64,000 nucleotides of DNA from Streptomyces abyssalis. Its GTDB lineage: Bacteria > Actinomycetota > Actinomycetes > Streptomycetales > Streptomycetaceae. The DNA lies in NCBI RefSeq assembly GCF_001751365.1, contig NZ_LJGT01000041.1, positions 861,045-925,044 on the forward strand. The letters run 5' to 3'. A model generated the notes under the pieces. That model had not been told where the DNA came from. It searched no databases and saw only the letters and a program-made list of their open reading frames with translations. Position numbers and translations under genes: made by a program. Below, in pieces: positions 10,051 to 18,414 of this stretch. How positions within the stretch are numbered: the stretch's first letter is position 1; each line of letters begins with the position of its first letter.

Positions 10051-10767
10051 CTACCGGAGTTCGCTGAAGCGTTCGGTTTCCCGGGTTCGACCCGCGACAA
10101 TGATGGTGTCGTTTGCTTCCACCGTGGTTTCCGCGGTTGCGTAGGTGAAGCCTTGGCCGGGGCGTTTGATGGCGACGACTGTGATGCCGTAGCGGGAGCG
10201 GACGGCGCTGCTGGACAGGGGGAGGCCGATGATGTCGCCGGGCGGGTTCGTTTTGACCATGGCGAAGTCGTCTTCGAATTCGATGTAGTCGAGCATGCGG
10301 CCCCGTACGAGATGGGCGACGCGCTGGCCCATGTCGTGTTCTGGGTATACGACGTGGTGGACGCCGAGCTGGGTGAGGATTCGGCCGTGGGCTTCGCTGA
10401 TGGCCTTGGCCCAGACGTTCTCGACACCGAAGGAAATCAGCAGCGAAGTAGTGAGAATGCTGGCCTCGAGGTCGGTGCCGATGGCCACGACGGCGCGGTC
10501 GAACTCGTGGACGCCCAACTGGCGCAGGGCGTCCTCCTTGGTGGAGTCCGCCCGCACGGTGTGCGTGAGGGCACCGGAAAGGGTCTGGACGGTCTCAGCG
10601 TCCTCATCGATGCCGAGGACTTCGGTTTCTTCATCGACGAGTTCTAGGGCGAGGGCGCGGCCGAAGCGGCCCAGGCCGATGACAACGACTGAGTTCCCCG
10701 GGCCGCCGCGCCGTTTCCTCGGGGTTGTCTTTCTAGCCAATGACGGGTCGCTCCTCGGGAAGGTCAT
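10051..10767 (-). CDS. ktrA: K+ uptake regulatory NAD-binding subunit (TrkA/KtrA, RCK domains)
   Basis: 238 residues. An RCK_N Rossmann fold opens with VVVIGLGRFGRALALEL; an RCK_C (TrkA-C) domain occupies about residues 155-235. It would bind nucleotide, form a cytoplasmic gating ring and control the membrane pore encoded just upstream. The first ATG at 10767 lies 35 nt inside the upstream pore gene, consistent with coupling, but no clear RBS is visible, so the start is uncertain. The closest functional fit is KtrA. Confidence 0.88.
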   Translation of the reverse strand: MTFPRSDPSLARKTTPRKRRGGPGNSVVVIGLGRFGRALALELVDEETEVLGIDEDAETVQTLSGALTHTVRADSTKEDALRQLGVHEFDRAVVAIGTDLEASILTTSLLISFGVENVWAKAISEAHGRILTQLGVHHVVYPEHDMGQRVAHLVRGRMLDYIEFEDDFAMVKTNPPGDIIGLPLSSSAVRSRYGITVVAIKRPGQGFTYATAETTVEANDTIIVAGRTRETERFSELR

Positions 10768-12076
10768 ACAGGCGAACGCGCTGGCGCAGGGCGAGCGCGG
10801 ACGCGACGGTGATAGGGCCGAGCCGGCCGATGAACATCAGCGCGATCAGTAGAAGCTGCAAACCTGTAGGCAGGTCGGCGGTGATGCCGGTGGACAGTCC
10901 GACGGTGGCGAAGGCGGAAGTGACCTCGAACAGTGACTGGTCCAGTCTGTGGTCGGTGAACACCATGAATACCAGAGTGGATGTGACGACCGCCGCCACG
11001 GACAGGAGCACCACGGTCAAGGCCTGACGTTGAAGGTCACTGTGCACCCTGCGGTGGAACAGGTTGACCGCGCCTTCGCCACGGATCTCTGCGTAGATGA
11101 CGAAGAACAGCACGGCGAAGGTGGTGACCTTGATGCCACCAGCGGTGCCGGCGCTGGCGCCGCCGATGAACATCAGCACATCCGTGCCCAGCCAGCTGGC
11201 CGGGTTCATCTCGGAGGTGTCGATGCTGTTGAACCCCGCGGTGCGCGGCATGACGCCCTGGAAGAATCCGGCCAGCAGTTTTCCGGGCACATTCAGGGTG
11301 CCCAGGGTGGCTGGGTTGGACCATTCGATCGCCGTGATGAAGGCGCTGCCGCTGACAAGGAAGACACCAGTGGCCAGCAGCACGATCTTGGTGTGCAAGG
11401 ACCATTCGGGCGGCTTCCGGAGTCGACGGCGAAGCTCGAACAGAACGGGGAAGCCCAGTCCGCCGGTGATGACGGCCAGCGCGATCGGCAAGCAGATCCA
11501 GGGATCGGTGACGAAGCCCATCAGACTGTCGGAGTGCAGCGCGAATCCGGCGTTGTTGAATGCCGAGACGGCGTGGAAGACGCCGAGCCACACAGCCCGC
11601 GGCAAGGGCTCGTCATAGCCGGTGCCGAACCGCAGAGCCAGCACCAGCGCCGTTACCGCCTCCACCAGCAGGCTGACCTTGACCACACCGGTCACAACCG
11701 CGCGGACATCTCCCAGGCCCAGGGTCTTGGTCTCCGCTGCGGCCGTCAGGCGCGCCCGCAGCCCGATGCGATTGGAGATCAGCAGAACCAGCACGGAGGC
11801 GAAGGTCATGATGCCGAAGCCGCCCACTTGGATGAGCGTCAGGATCACCGTCTGCCCGAATCCACTCCAGTAGCTCGGGGTGTCCACCACGACCAGACCG
11901 GTCACACACACCGCGGACGTGGAGGTGAACAACGCCTCCAGCGCACCAGCACCGCCCACCCCGGCCTTGGCCACTGGCAGCATCAGCAGACCGGTTCCTG
12001 CCGCGATCGCCACCGCGAAGCCGGCAACGACCACCTGCGCCGGATGCCGTAGGCGCGGCCACCGCCCCGTCACCAC
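10733..12076 (-). CDS. ktrB: K+ transporter pore subunit (TrkH/KtrB family)
   Basis: 447 residues from GTG at 12076, which follows GGAGG at optimal spacing; an ATG at 12391 would add 105 atypical residues overlapping the upstream hydrolase. The protein has the repeated membrane-pore-membrane units of the Trk/Ktr superfamily, with filter-like loops such as SAFNNAGFAL and TAGFNSID. It mediates K+ uptake, probably Na+-coupled if it is a Ktr system. It overlaps the downstream RCK subunit, so the two form an operon. Confidence 0.9.
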   Translation of the reverse strand: MVTGRWPRLRHPAQVVVAGFAVAIAAGTGLLMLPVAKAGVGGAGALEALFTSTSAVCVTGLVVVDTPSYWSGFGQTVILTLIQVGGFGIMTFASVLVLLISNRIGLRARLTAAAETKTLGLGDVRAVVTGVVKVSLLVEAVTALVLALRFGTGYDEPLPRAVWLGVFHAVSAFNNAGFALHSDSLMGFVTDPWICLPIALAVITGGLGFPVLFELRRRLRKPPEWSLHTKIVLLATGVFLVSGSAFITAIEWSNPATLGTLNVPGKLLAGFFQGVMPRTAGFNSIDTSEMNPASWLGTDVLMFIGGASAGTAGGIKVTTFAVLFFVIYAEIRGEGAVNLFHRRVHSDLQRQALTVVLLSVAAVVTSTLVFMVFTDHRLDQSLFEVTSAFATVGLSTGITADLPTGLQLLLIALMFIGRLGPITVASALALRQRVRLYDLPEERPVIG

Positions 12077-12218
12077 AACAAGACCTCCGCTGCGCGGGAC
12101 ACCCCGATTGTTCGCACTGGGAGACGATAGACGACCCCACACCTTCCCGGGCACGGCAAATCTGCCGTCCGCCCGCCGCCGTCGCCAGGTTCGGGGCAGA
12201 CCGGCCGAACGCAAATGA

Positions 12219-13184
12219 TCAGGGCAAGTCTTCCCCAGCGGCCAGCCATTGGCCGACTGCTTTGACGTAGCCGTCTGGCGCTTCCAGCGGCAGCAGATGC
12301 CCGGCCCTCGCGAAGACACGCCGTTCCCAGTCGGGTCGGCGTCTGGCCAGATCGTCGATCGTGCTTTGGGAGATGAGGGCGTCCTGGTCACCCCAGAGCA
12401 GCAGCACGGGCGCGTTCACGGCGGCGATCGCCCGGTGGATGGGCCGCTGGTCGATGAACAAGGCCGATGTCACCGAGGCGAAGGCCGTGACGGCGTCCCC
12501 GAGCCGCTGCGGTTGCGCGCCGCGCACTTCGGCGTTCAGCAGCGCGATCATCTCCGGTGACAACCACGACAGGTCGCCGCCGACGGCCTCGCCGCCCGAC
12601 CGGTTGCCCGAGGCGGTGACCATTTTCAGCTTGAGGTCGAGCAAGCGTCGACCGGTCAGGCGCAGCACGGCCCGCGCGGCCGGTGGGCCGACGGCCAGGC
12701 CCGTCCTGCCCAGGGTGCGCCAGAACAGCACCTCGCCGGCGGGCAGCGGACCGGGCAGTGCGGGAGCCGCGAGTACGACCCGTCCGACCCGCTCGGGGGC
12801 CGAACCGGTGAACAGCACCGCCACAAGCGCACCCATGGACCAACCATGGACGACCGCGTCCTGGACGCCCAGCCGGGCGGCGAAGGCGCTCATGAAGCGC
12901 GCGTTCGGCGCGGCTTTGGCCGCCCGGGGGTGCGGCGAGCCGGTGTGGCCGAACAACGTTCCCGGCAGATCGGGGGCGATGACCGGCCCGAGCGTGCTCA
13001 ACGGTGCGATGAGGTCCAGCAACATCGACGCGCTGCCCGCCATCGGGTGGATCAGCAGATGGGTGGGTCCCGCCCGGCCGGCATCGGCGCTCAGGTAATG
13101 CACGCTGGTTCCGCAGACGTCGATCGCCTGGCTGCGGATCCCGGCCCACCGCGGGGACAGCACCCCCCAGTCGGCATGACGCAT
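12219..13184 (-). CDS. Alpha/beta hydrolase
   Basis: 321 residues with a complete catalytic triad: nucleophile elbow GWSMG about residue 115, acid in LLLWGDQDAL, histidine in ARAGHLLPLEAP. The oxyanion segment is LLIHPMAGSASM. Substrate cannot be predicted. It lies upstream of the K+ uptake genes on the same strand with about 140 bp between, so linkage is probably incidental. Confidence 0.85.
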   Translation of the reverse strand: MRHADWGVLSPRWAGIRSQAIDVCGTSVHYLSADAGRAGPTHLLIHPMAGSASMLLDLIAPLSTLGPVIAPDLPGTLFGHTGSPHPRAAKAAPNARFMSAFAARLGVQDAVVHGWSMGALVAVLFTGSAPERVGRVVLAAPALPGPLPAGEVLFWRTLGRTGLAVGPPAARAVLRLTGRRLLDLKLKMVTASGNRSGGEAVGGDLSWLSPEMIALLNAEVRGAQPQRLGDAVTAFASVTSALFIDQRPIHRAIAAVNAPVLLLWGDQDALISQSTIDDLARRRPDWERRVFARAGHLLPLEAPDGYVKAVGQWLAAGEDLP

Positions 13185-13283
13185 CCTTCCTCCTCCACCT
13201 CGCTGATGAGCAGGAGCCGCTGCTCCCGGCTGGTGACTGGTCCCGCCGAACCGGTTCGTCCTGATCGGACTGGGACCGCGGAA

Positions 13284-13592
13284 CTACGGGCAGGTGGGTT
13301 CGGTGGCCTCCCGGGCTCGGGTGTGGGCCATGCGGTAGGACTCGTTGCGGGTTTCGACAATGCTGGCGTTGAAGGTGAGCCGGTCGACGATGGCGCCGCA
13401 GAGGGGGGGGTCGGTGAAGGTGTTGGTCCAGCGGCCGAGGCTCTCGTTGGAGGCGATGGCGACGCTGGCCTTCTCCTCGCGTTCGGTGAGGACCTGGAAG
13501 AGCAGGTCGGTGCCGCGTTTGTCGAGTTCGATGTAGCCCAGCTCGTCGATGCAGAGCAGGTCGACGCGGCCGTAGCGGGTGATGCCATGCAG
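13284..13592 (-). pseudogene. C-terminal fragment of IS21-family IstB ATPase
   Basis: The reverse strand encodes about 100 residues ending at the stop at 13284. They match the C-terminal half of IS21 IstB: a Walker B strand (LLCIDELGYIEL), LLFQVLTEREE, and the closing IVDRLTFNASIVETR. The Walker A half and the istA transposase are missing. In frame a TGA lies just upstream at about 13598, exactly where the neighbouring DUF3040-like gene ends, so this is a truncated insertion-sequence relic at a recombination junction. Confidence 0.85.
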
Positions 13593-13595
13593 TGA

Positions 13596-13886
13596 TCAGG
13601 GGGCTGGAGAACCGGCGTCCGCATCTCGCCGGGCCTGAACAAGCAGCGCCGCCACGGGACCCGTGAACAAGGCGACCATGACGGCCGCGTCCACCACCGG
13701 GTTCTCGGTCACGATCCCGAGGGACAGGAACGCGAGCCAGAGCAGGGTCGTGAGCCGCACCGGAGTGCTACGCCAACCCCAGCTGCCTTGCCCATAGTTG
13801 TCGGTGAACTGCTTCGCCCAGCGCGGGTCATGGGCCACAGGGACAGCTTCCATCGCCGTCAGGGCGCGCCTCTCGCGTTTCGACAC
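13596..13886 (-). CDS. DUF3040-like small membrane protein
   Basis: 96 residues if translation starts at GTG 13886, preceded by GGAG; longer in-frame extensions to 14033 look non-coding. It begins SKRERRALTAMEA, like the SEHE-type amphipathic start of DUF3040 proteins, and has two hydrophobic segments in the second half (TTLLWLAFLSLGIVTE and VMVALFTGPVAALLV). Function unknown. Its 3' end abuts the IstB fragment, so the original C-terminus may have been replaced. Confidence 0.6.
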   Translation of the reverse strand: MSKRERRALTAMEAVPVAHDPRWAKQFTDNYGQGSWGWRSTPVRLTTLLWLAFLSLGIVTENPVVDAAVMVALFTGPVAALLVQARRDADAGSPAP

Positions 13887-14103
13887 CACCACTCCAATCG
13901 GGCGATGAACGTCTCGCTCTGCATCGCACCGCTGCTCGCGGGCGCCTGGCGCCATCCTCAGCGTGCGATCGGGCGACGCCATCGTCCTCCGGTCGGCGGT
14001 CTGGGGCAAGGTCCCATGTGAGCGGCGGAGCACCGTCAGGACCTTGTCCGCCCGTGGTCACGCCAGCAGGAAGTAGCGCCGCCACACGTAGCCGGCAGCG
14101 TGG

Positions 14104-14511
14104 GTCACAGTTCCGAGCCGGCGGTGGGGGGTCTCGGGGGTCGTGGTGCAGCGCGTCGGGCGGCTGCCCGACATCCCAGTTCCTCGGCCAGCTTCTCCAC
14201 GCGGCGTGTGAGCGCGTCCCGTACCGATCGCGAGCTTTCGACGTCCAGGCCCTTGAGGTCGGGCAGGGCCCCAGTCGGAGTAGCTGCGCCCGGGCAGGAC
14301 GGGGCAGGCGTCGTTAGCAGCCCAGAGAGATGACCATGTCCGCTGCGGCGACCACCTCGTGTGTGAGCGCTTTGGGAATTCACGGCCCGGAGACAGACCG
14401 GTCTCACTCATCAACCGCAGCGCCACCGGGTCGATCCACTCCGCCGGCAGCGTCCCGGCGCTGTGGACGTGGACGGGGTACGTGGGCGCCCGGCGCGGCA
14501 GAGCGGCCGCG
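14104..14511 (-). pseudogene. Decayed arsenate reductase / low-MW phosphatase (ArsC-like)
   Basis: Reverse-strand fragments in three frames join into one ArsC-type protein: SAGTLPAEWIDPVALRLM and SETGLSPGREFPK in one frame, LTHEVVAAADMVISLGC (ending in TAA) in the next, then DACPVLPGRSYSDW, and finally ALPDLKGLDVESSRSVRDAL with RRVEKLAEELG in the third. The N-terminal CxxxxxR phosphate-binding loop is absent because the gene is joined upstream to a truncated SDR gene. It cannot be functional. Confidence 0.75.
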
Positions 14512-14733
14512 AGTGAGGCGGGCCTCGACTCGTGCGCAGCCGTCCTTCTGGAGAAGATCGGCGACGAGCACCTCGGTTTCGATGCCGTAACGGGAGCGCA
14601 GCTCGTCGGCTGTGGCCTTGAGGCGGGTCTTGTCGCGGGCGACGAGGGCGAGATCGGCTCCGCGTGCCGCGAATTGGCGTGCGCAGCCGGCTCCGAGGCC
14701 GGAGCTGGCTCCGCTGATCAGTACCGTGGTCAT
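14512..14733 (-). pseudogene. N-terminal fragment of a short-chain dehydrogenase (SDR)
   Basis: ATG at 14733 begins MTTVLISGASSGLGAG, the TGxxxGxG cofactor loop of SDRs (as SGASSGLGAG), and continues for about 74 residues through beta-2 (LALVARD) and DELRSRYGIETEVLVADL. Homology then stops and the frame enters ArsC-like sequence. The catalytic YxxxK half is missing. Confidence 0.75.
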
Positions 14734-14798
14734 GGGTTCCCGGGGTGAGGTGTGCGCCGGTTGCACTGCGGCATCCTGGATCAAAGAACTTTCCAGAA

Positions 14799-14881
14799 GA
14801 GTCGCTGTCGGCGGCGCTTGAATCGTGGTTCTGGATCACTTTCCGTGCTCGGGCCACGGAGGGTCACCGAATCGGCGATCA
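14799..14881. repeat. Direct repeat copy A (83 bp) flanking NfeD-SPFH
   Basis: About 95% identical to 16824-16907 (three substitutions and one inserted G seen by eye), same orientation. It contains no complete gene. It may be the end of a lost insertion sequence or a small non-autonomous repeat. Confidence 0.85.
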
Positions 14882-15004
14882 AGATCAGGCCGAACCCGGA
14901 GCGGTTCAGGGATGCGTTCCATGCAACCGGCGGGACAAGTCTGTTCTGCTCGGCGTTTCGGGAGGTACGTTGGTGGACGAATCCCTCTGAGGGAGGCTGA
15001 GTCC

Positions 15005-15442
15005 ATGCCGTGGTTCGTATGGCTGCTCGCCGCCGCGGCGCTTGGTACCGCGGAGTTTTTCACTCTGACGCTGGTCTTCGGATTGCTGGCAGGCGCTGCA
15101 TTGGTTGCCGCCGTGGTCGCTGGCGTGGGCATCGGCATTCTTGGCCAGCTCGTGGCCCTCGGAGCGGCAGCGGCAGCGGGCCTCATCATCGTCCGTCCTG
15201 TCGCGCTGCGGCACATGGCCCAGTCACCCATCGCACAAGAGGGCAGCGATGCGCTGATCGGCAAGCGGGCCGAGGTCCTGCAGGAGGTCACCGCGACCCG
15301 CGGCCTGATCAAGCTCTCCGGCGAAGACTGGTCCGCCCGCGTCCTCGATGAAAGCCATGTGATCCCGGTGGGAGCGCTGGTGGATGTCATGGAGATCGAA
15401 GGCGCTACAGCCATCGTCTACCCCCGCGAACTCCTTCCATGA
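15005..15442 (+). CDS. NfeD-like membrane protein with C-terminal OB fold
   Basis: 145 residues. Two to three N-terminal membrane helices (about residues 3-60) precede a soluble beta-rich domain, about residues 75-145 (GKRAEVLQEVTATRGLIKL to VDVMEIEGATAIV), matching the NfeD OB-fold. GGAGG lies 8 bp before the ATG. Family members pair with SPFH/stomatin proteins, and the next gene 29 bp downstream is one, so the two form an operon. Confidence 0.88.
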   Translation: MPWFVWLLAAAALGTAEFFTLTLVFGLLAGAALVAAVVAGVGIGILGQLVALGAAAAAGLIIVRPVALRHMAQSPIAQEGSDALIGKRAEVLQEVTATRGLIKLSGEDWSARVLDESHVIPVGALVDVMEIEGATAIVYPRELLP

Positions 15443-15471
15443 ACGGCTGAACACATAGCAACGGAGGAAGT

Positions 15472-16569
15472 ATGGACCCGGTCGTCATCCCGATTCTTGT
15501 GGCGGCGATCGTTGTCGTCTTCCTCGTGGCCTCCACCGTGCGAATCGTCCCGCAGGCGCGCCGTTACAACATCGAGCGGTTCGGCCGGTATCGCCGGACG
15601 CTACAACCTGGCCTGAACTTCGTCCTGCCGGTGGCGGACCGCGTCAACACCAAACTCGACGTGCGCGAGCAGGTGTATTCGTCCGACCCCAAGCCGGTGA
15701 TCACCGAGGACAACCTCGTGGTCAACATCGACACCGTGCTCTATTACCAGATCACTGACCCGCGGGCAGCGGCCTACGAAGTCGCCAGTTACCTGCAGGC
15801 CATCGATCAGCTCACCGTGACAACGCTGCGGAACGTCATCGGCAGCATGGACCTGGAGGGGACGCTCACCTCACGTGAGGAGATCAATAGCCGGCTCCGC
15901 GCCGTCCTCGACGATGCCACCGGCAAGTGGGGCATCCGGGTCAACCGCGTCGAGATCAAGGCCATCGATCCACCGAACACCATCAAAGAGGCGATGGAGA
16001 AGCAGATGCGAGCCGAGCGTGACAAGCGCGCGGCCATCCTGCACGCCGAAGGAGAGCGGCAAGCCAAGGTCCTTACCGCGGAAGGCACGAAGCAGAAGGA
16101 CATCCTGGAAGCACAGGGCACGCAACAGGCCATGATCTTGCGGGCGGACGGCGAGGCAAAGGCGGTGGAGCGCGTCTTCCAGGCCGTCCATCGCAACAAT
16201 GCGGACCCGAAGATCCTGGCCTACAAGTATCTCGAGACACTCCCGCACCTGGCGAAGAGCGACAACAACACGTTCTGGGTGATCCCGGGGGAGCTGACCG
16301 AGGCAGTTCGCACCGTCACCAGCGCGTTCGGAGATCAGTCAACGATGGGTCTTCGCCAACCTGCGCAACCTGAGGAAGCAACCACTTCCGACGCTGACGA
16401 CACGTCGGACAAAGGCGGGACTCCAGGGCTCGAGGAAAGCTCGACGCTCTCGCCTGACGCTGACGAGGCCGCGAAGCAGGCCGCCGCGGCGGTGAACGAG
16501 GCCAAGGCCGAGGCCGAGGCCGCGAGGGCGCCCCAGGCGCCGAGCCGAGGGCAGACGCCCGGCGAATGA
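15472..16569 (+). CDS. SPFH/band 7 (stomatin/QmcA-like) membrane protein
   Basis: 365 residues. One N-terminal helix (about 4-25), then a band 7 domain with RRYNIERFGRYRRTLQPGL and INSRLRAVLDDATGKWGI, a coiled-coil rich in Glu/Lys/Ala (EKQMRAERDKRAAIL, AEGERQAKVLTAEG), and a long acidic/alanine-rich tail from about residue 290. It should oligomerise into membrane microdomain scaffolds with its NfeD partner. GGAGGAAGT precedes the ATG. Direct repeats flank the operon. Confidence 0.9.
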   Translation: MDPVVIPILVAAIVVVFLVASTVRIVPQARRYNIERFGRYRRTLQPGLNFVLPVADRVNTKLDVREQVYSSDPKPVITEDNLVVNIDTVLYYQITDPRAAAYEVASYLQAIDQLTVTTLRNVIGSMDLEGTLTSREEINSRLRAVLDDATGKWGIRVNRVEIKAIDPPNTIKEAMEKQMRAERDKRAAILHAEGERQAKVLTAEGTKQKDILEAQGTQQAMILRADGEAKAVERVFQAVHRNNADPKILAYKYLETLPHLAKSDNNTFWVIPGELTEAVRTVTSAFGDQSTMGLRQPAQPEEATTSDADDTSDKGGTPGLEESSTLSPDADEAAKQAAAAVNEAKAEAEAARAPQAPSRGQTPGE

Positions 16570-16603
16570 GCCCAACCCTCGGCTGCCGCCAGAAACATTT
16601 GGC

Positions 16604-16648
16604 GGCCCGGCCCGGCCCGGCCCGGCCCGGCCCGGCCCGGCCCGGCCC
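16604..16648. repeat. Tandem pentanucleotide array, nine GGCCC units
   Basis: Nine uninterrupted copies of GGCCC, 45 bp, just after the SPFH stop codon. On one strand it can form repeated short GC pairs. Confidence 0.95.
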
Positions 16649-16823
16649 AGGTCAGGCGGCGGCATGGACGGCCGTCGTCCGTTCCTGCGCCTCGGCCCGG
16701 TCCGTGCGGCCTCGATGCTCGCCCCTCATAGCCGACTGCTGTGCACGATGACCCTCTCCCCGTCGTCAGTCGCCGACCACGCCACGCCTTCGTCGGGATC
16801 CTGAGCCGCACCGGTCGCCAGAT

Positions 16824-16907
16824 GAGTCGCTCTCGGCGGCGCTTGAATCGTGGTTCTGGATCACTTTCCGTGCCCGGGCCACGGAGGATCACCGAATCGG
16901 GCGATCA
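16824..16907. repeat. Direct repeat copy B (84 bp) flanking NfeD-SPFH
   Basis: Partner of 14799-14881, same orientation, about 2.0 kb away, with three substitutions and one extra G. The NfeD-SPFH operon lies between the copies. Confidence 0.85.
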
Positions 16908-17269
16908 TGAACGGCCGTGGGTGATGTTCTTCTCCAGGACTTATCCACGAGGTCCAAGACCCTCTGCTCGAAAACGTAGCGGTAGACGTGGAGTTCGTAC
17001 TAATACGGCCTGGCCAGCAGCTTGTCCAGTCCCGGTTGATGGCTGGTACCGATGATGAGAAAGCAGACACGAGCGCCTTCGTCCACCATCTCGAAGTAGA
17101 GGGTGTGGGGGAAGCTGACCCGTGCGCAGAGGGGCGCGGCACTGGTCGCGTAAGCAGATAGCGACCCGACGCGTCCCCGAAGGTGAGCACGCTCACCGGA
17201 CCACGAGGGGTGTGGCCTTAGCGTCGTTCTGCACATGGCAAACAGACCGAGCGGGAGAAAGGGCCGGGG

Positions 17270-17857
17270 ATGGTGTGGGGCAGTCGGCTGGCGGTCGTGG
17301 CAGCTGTGGGCGGCGGCGTGCTGGCCGGGTACTGGGGGCTGGTCACCGGGGCGATGCCGCTGGACGTCGGTGTCGGCCGGCGAACCCGCCCGCTCGGGCC
17401 GCAGACAGTCGGCATCCAGGCGCCCCGGGAGGTGGTCTTCGATGTGATCGCCCAGCCCTATCTGGGGCGTGCCACTCGGGCGATGCGGGAGAAGGTGCGG
17501 GTGCTGGAGCGGGGGAGCGACATGGTCCTCGCCGCCCACTTCACCCCTGTGGCAGGTGGGCGGCTGACGGCGACGACGGTGGAGACGGTGCGGTTCACCC
17601 GTCCCGAGCAGGTCAGCTTCCGGCTGGTGCGCGGGCCGGTACCGGCCGTCGTCGAGTCGTTTCAACTCACCCAGCACGCATCGGGCACGCAGCTGGAGTA
17701 CCGGGGCGAGATGGAGACCGACGGATGGGTCCTGGGGGAACGCTGGAGTCAACTGGTGGCCGCTCGCTGGGAGGAGACGGTCGCGGCCTCGCTGACGTCT
17801 GTCAAGGAGGAAGCGGAGCGCCGCTCACAGTCCGGAAGTGAAAGGCCAGGCCGATAG
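17270..17857 (+). CDS. SRPBCC (START-like) protein with N-terminal membrane anchor
   Basis: 195 residues. An N-terminal hydrophobic segment (LAVVAAVGGGVLAGYWGLV) is followed by a polyketide-cyclase/SRPBCC-type domain starting VGIQAPREVVFDVIAQPYLG, with the expected beta strands through VSFRLVRGPVPAVVE and LEYRGEM. These folds bind hydrophobic ligands in a deep pocket. It is the first gene of the radical SAM operon, 74 bp upstream of the MauE-like gene, and could present a lipid-like substrate; that role is inference. Confidence 0.72.
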   Translation: MVWGSRLAVVAAVGGGVLAGYWGLVTGAMPLDVGVGRRTRPLGPQTVGIQAPREVVFDVIAQPYLGRATRAMREKVRVLERGSDMVLAAHFTPVAGGRLTATTVETVRFTRPEQVSFRLVRGPVPAVVESFQLTQHASGTQLEYRGEMETDGWVLGERWSQLVAARWEETVAASLTSVKEEAERRSQSGSERPGR

Positions 17858-17931
17858 GGCAGTGCTGGGGGCGGGGCACTCTGATGAGCGGACTTGCACT
17901 TCTCGGCTCGTTCCGGGCGTAGCGTCCTGTC

Positions 17932-18414
17932 ATGGTGCTGCGATTGGTGCTGGGCGCGGTGTTCACGGCGATGGCTGTCGGCCAGCTCGCCTCGTTCGGG
18001 CAGATGCCGGGCATCCTCGCCGCGTACGGGCCGGTGAACAACCCGGCAGGGGCCGTCCTGGCCGTGGTGTTGATCACGGGAGAGCTGGTGTGCGGGGTGT
18101 GGTTCCTGGCCCGCCCGCGCTCGAAGGCGATCGTCCCGGTGTGGGTGTACACGGGGGCGTCGCTCATCTGGAGCACGCTCGCGGTGCAGGCGTTCGCCCG
18201 GGGGTTGGCGGTCGAGAACTGCGGCTGCTTCGGCGTGTATCTGTCCCAGCGCCTCGGATGGCTCGTACTGGTGCAGGACGCGTTGATGCTCCTGTACGCC
18301 GCGGTGCTGCTACGCACCGCGCACAGCGGACCCTCCCGGCCTCGGAGGGCGACCCCTCCGGTGGCAGCAGCTGAGGCAATGTCACGGAACCGGAAAGGCG
18401 ATGACGACGGATGA
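17932..18414 (+). CDS. MauE/DoxX-like membrane protein
   Basis: 160 residues with four predicted helices (VLRLVLGAVFTAMAVGQL, AGAVLAVVLITGELVCGVW, VWVYTGASLIWSTLAVQ, LVLVQDALMLLYAAVLL). The NCGCFG motif between helices 3 and 4 is the Cys pair of MauE-type proteins, which support disulfide or cofactor handling at the membrane. Its stop overlaps the start of the radical SAM gene by ATGA, so the two are translationally coupled. Confidence 0.8.
   Translation: MVLRLVLGAVFTAMAVGQLASFGQMPGILAAYGPVNNPAGAVLAVVLITGELVCGVWFLARPRSKAIVPVWVYTGASLIWSTLAVQAFARGLAVENCGCFGVYLSQRLGWLVLVQDALMLLYAAVLLRTAHSGPSRPRRATPPVAAAEAMSRNRKGDDDG

Larger units (their letters stand above)
16570..17269. other. Long intergenic region with repeats and a possible relic
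   Basis: No intact gene. It contains nine tandem GGCCC units, copy B of the 83-bp repeat, and on the reverse strand at about 16910-17140 a protein-like stretch (FPHTLYFEMVDEG, IIGTSHQPGLDKLL) interrupted by TAG and continuing as YELHVYRYVFEQR. That stretch may be a decayed gene, but its family is not recognised. Confidence 0.5.

Noticed and set aside
12077..12391. N-terminal extension of the K+ pore gene
   Set aside because: GTG at 12076 has a perfect RBS and the extension overlaps the hydrolase gene with no Trk-like sequence.
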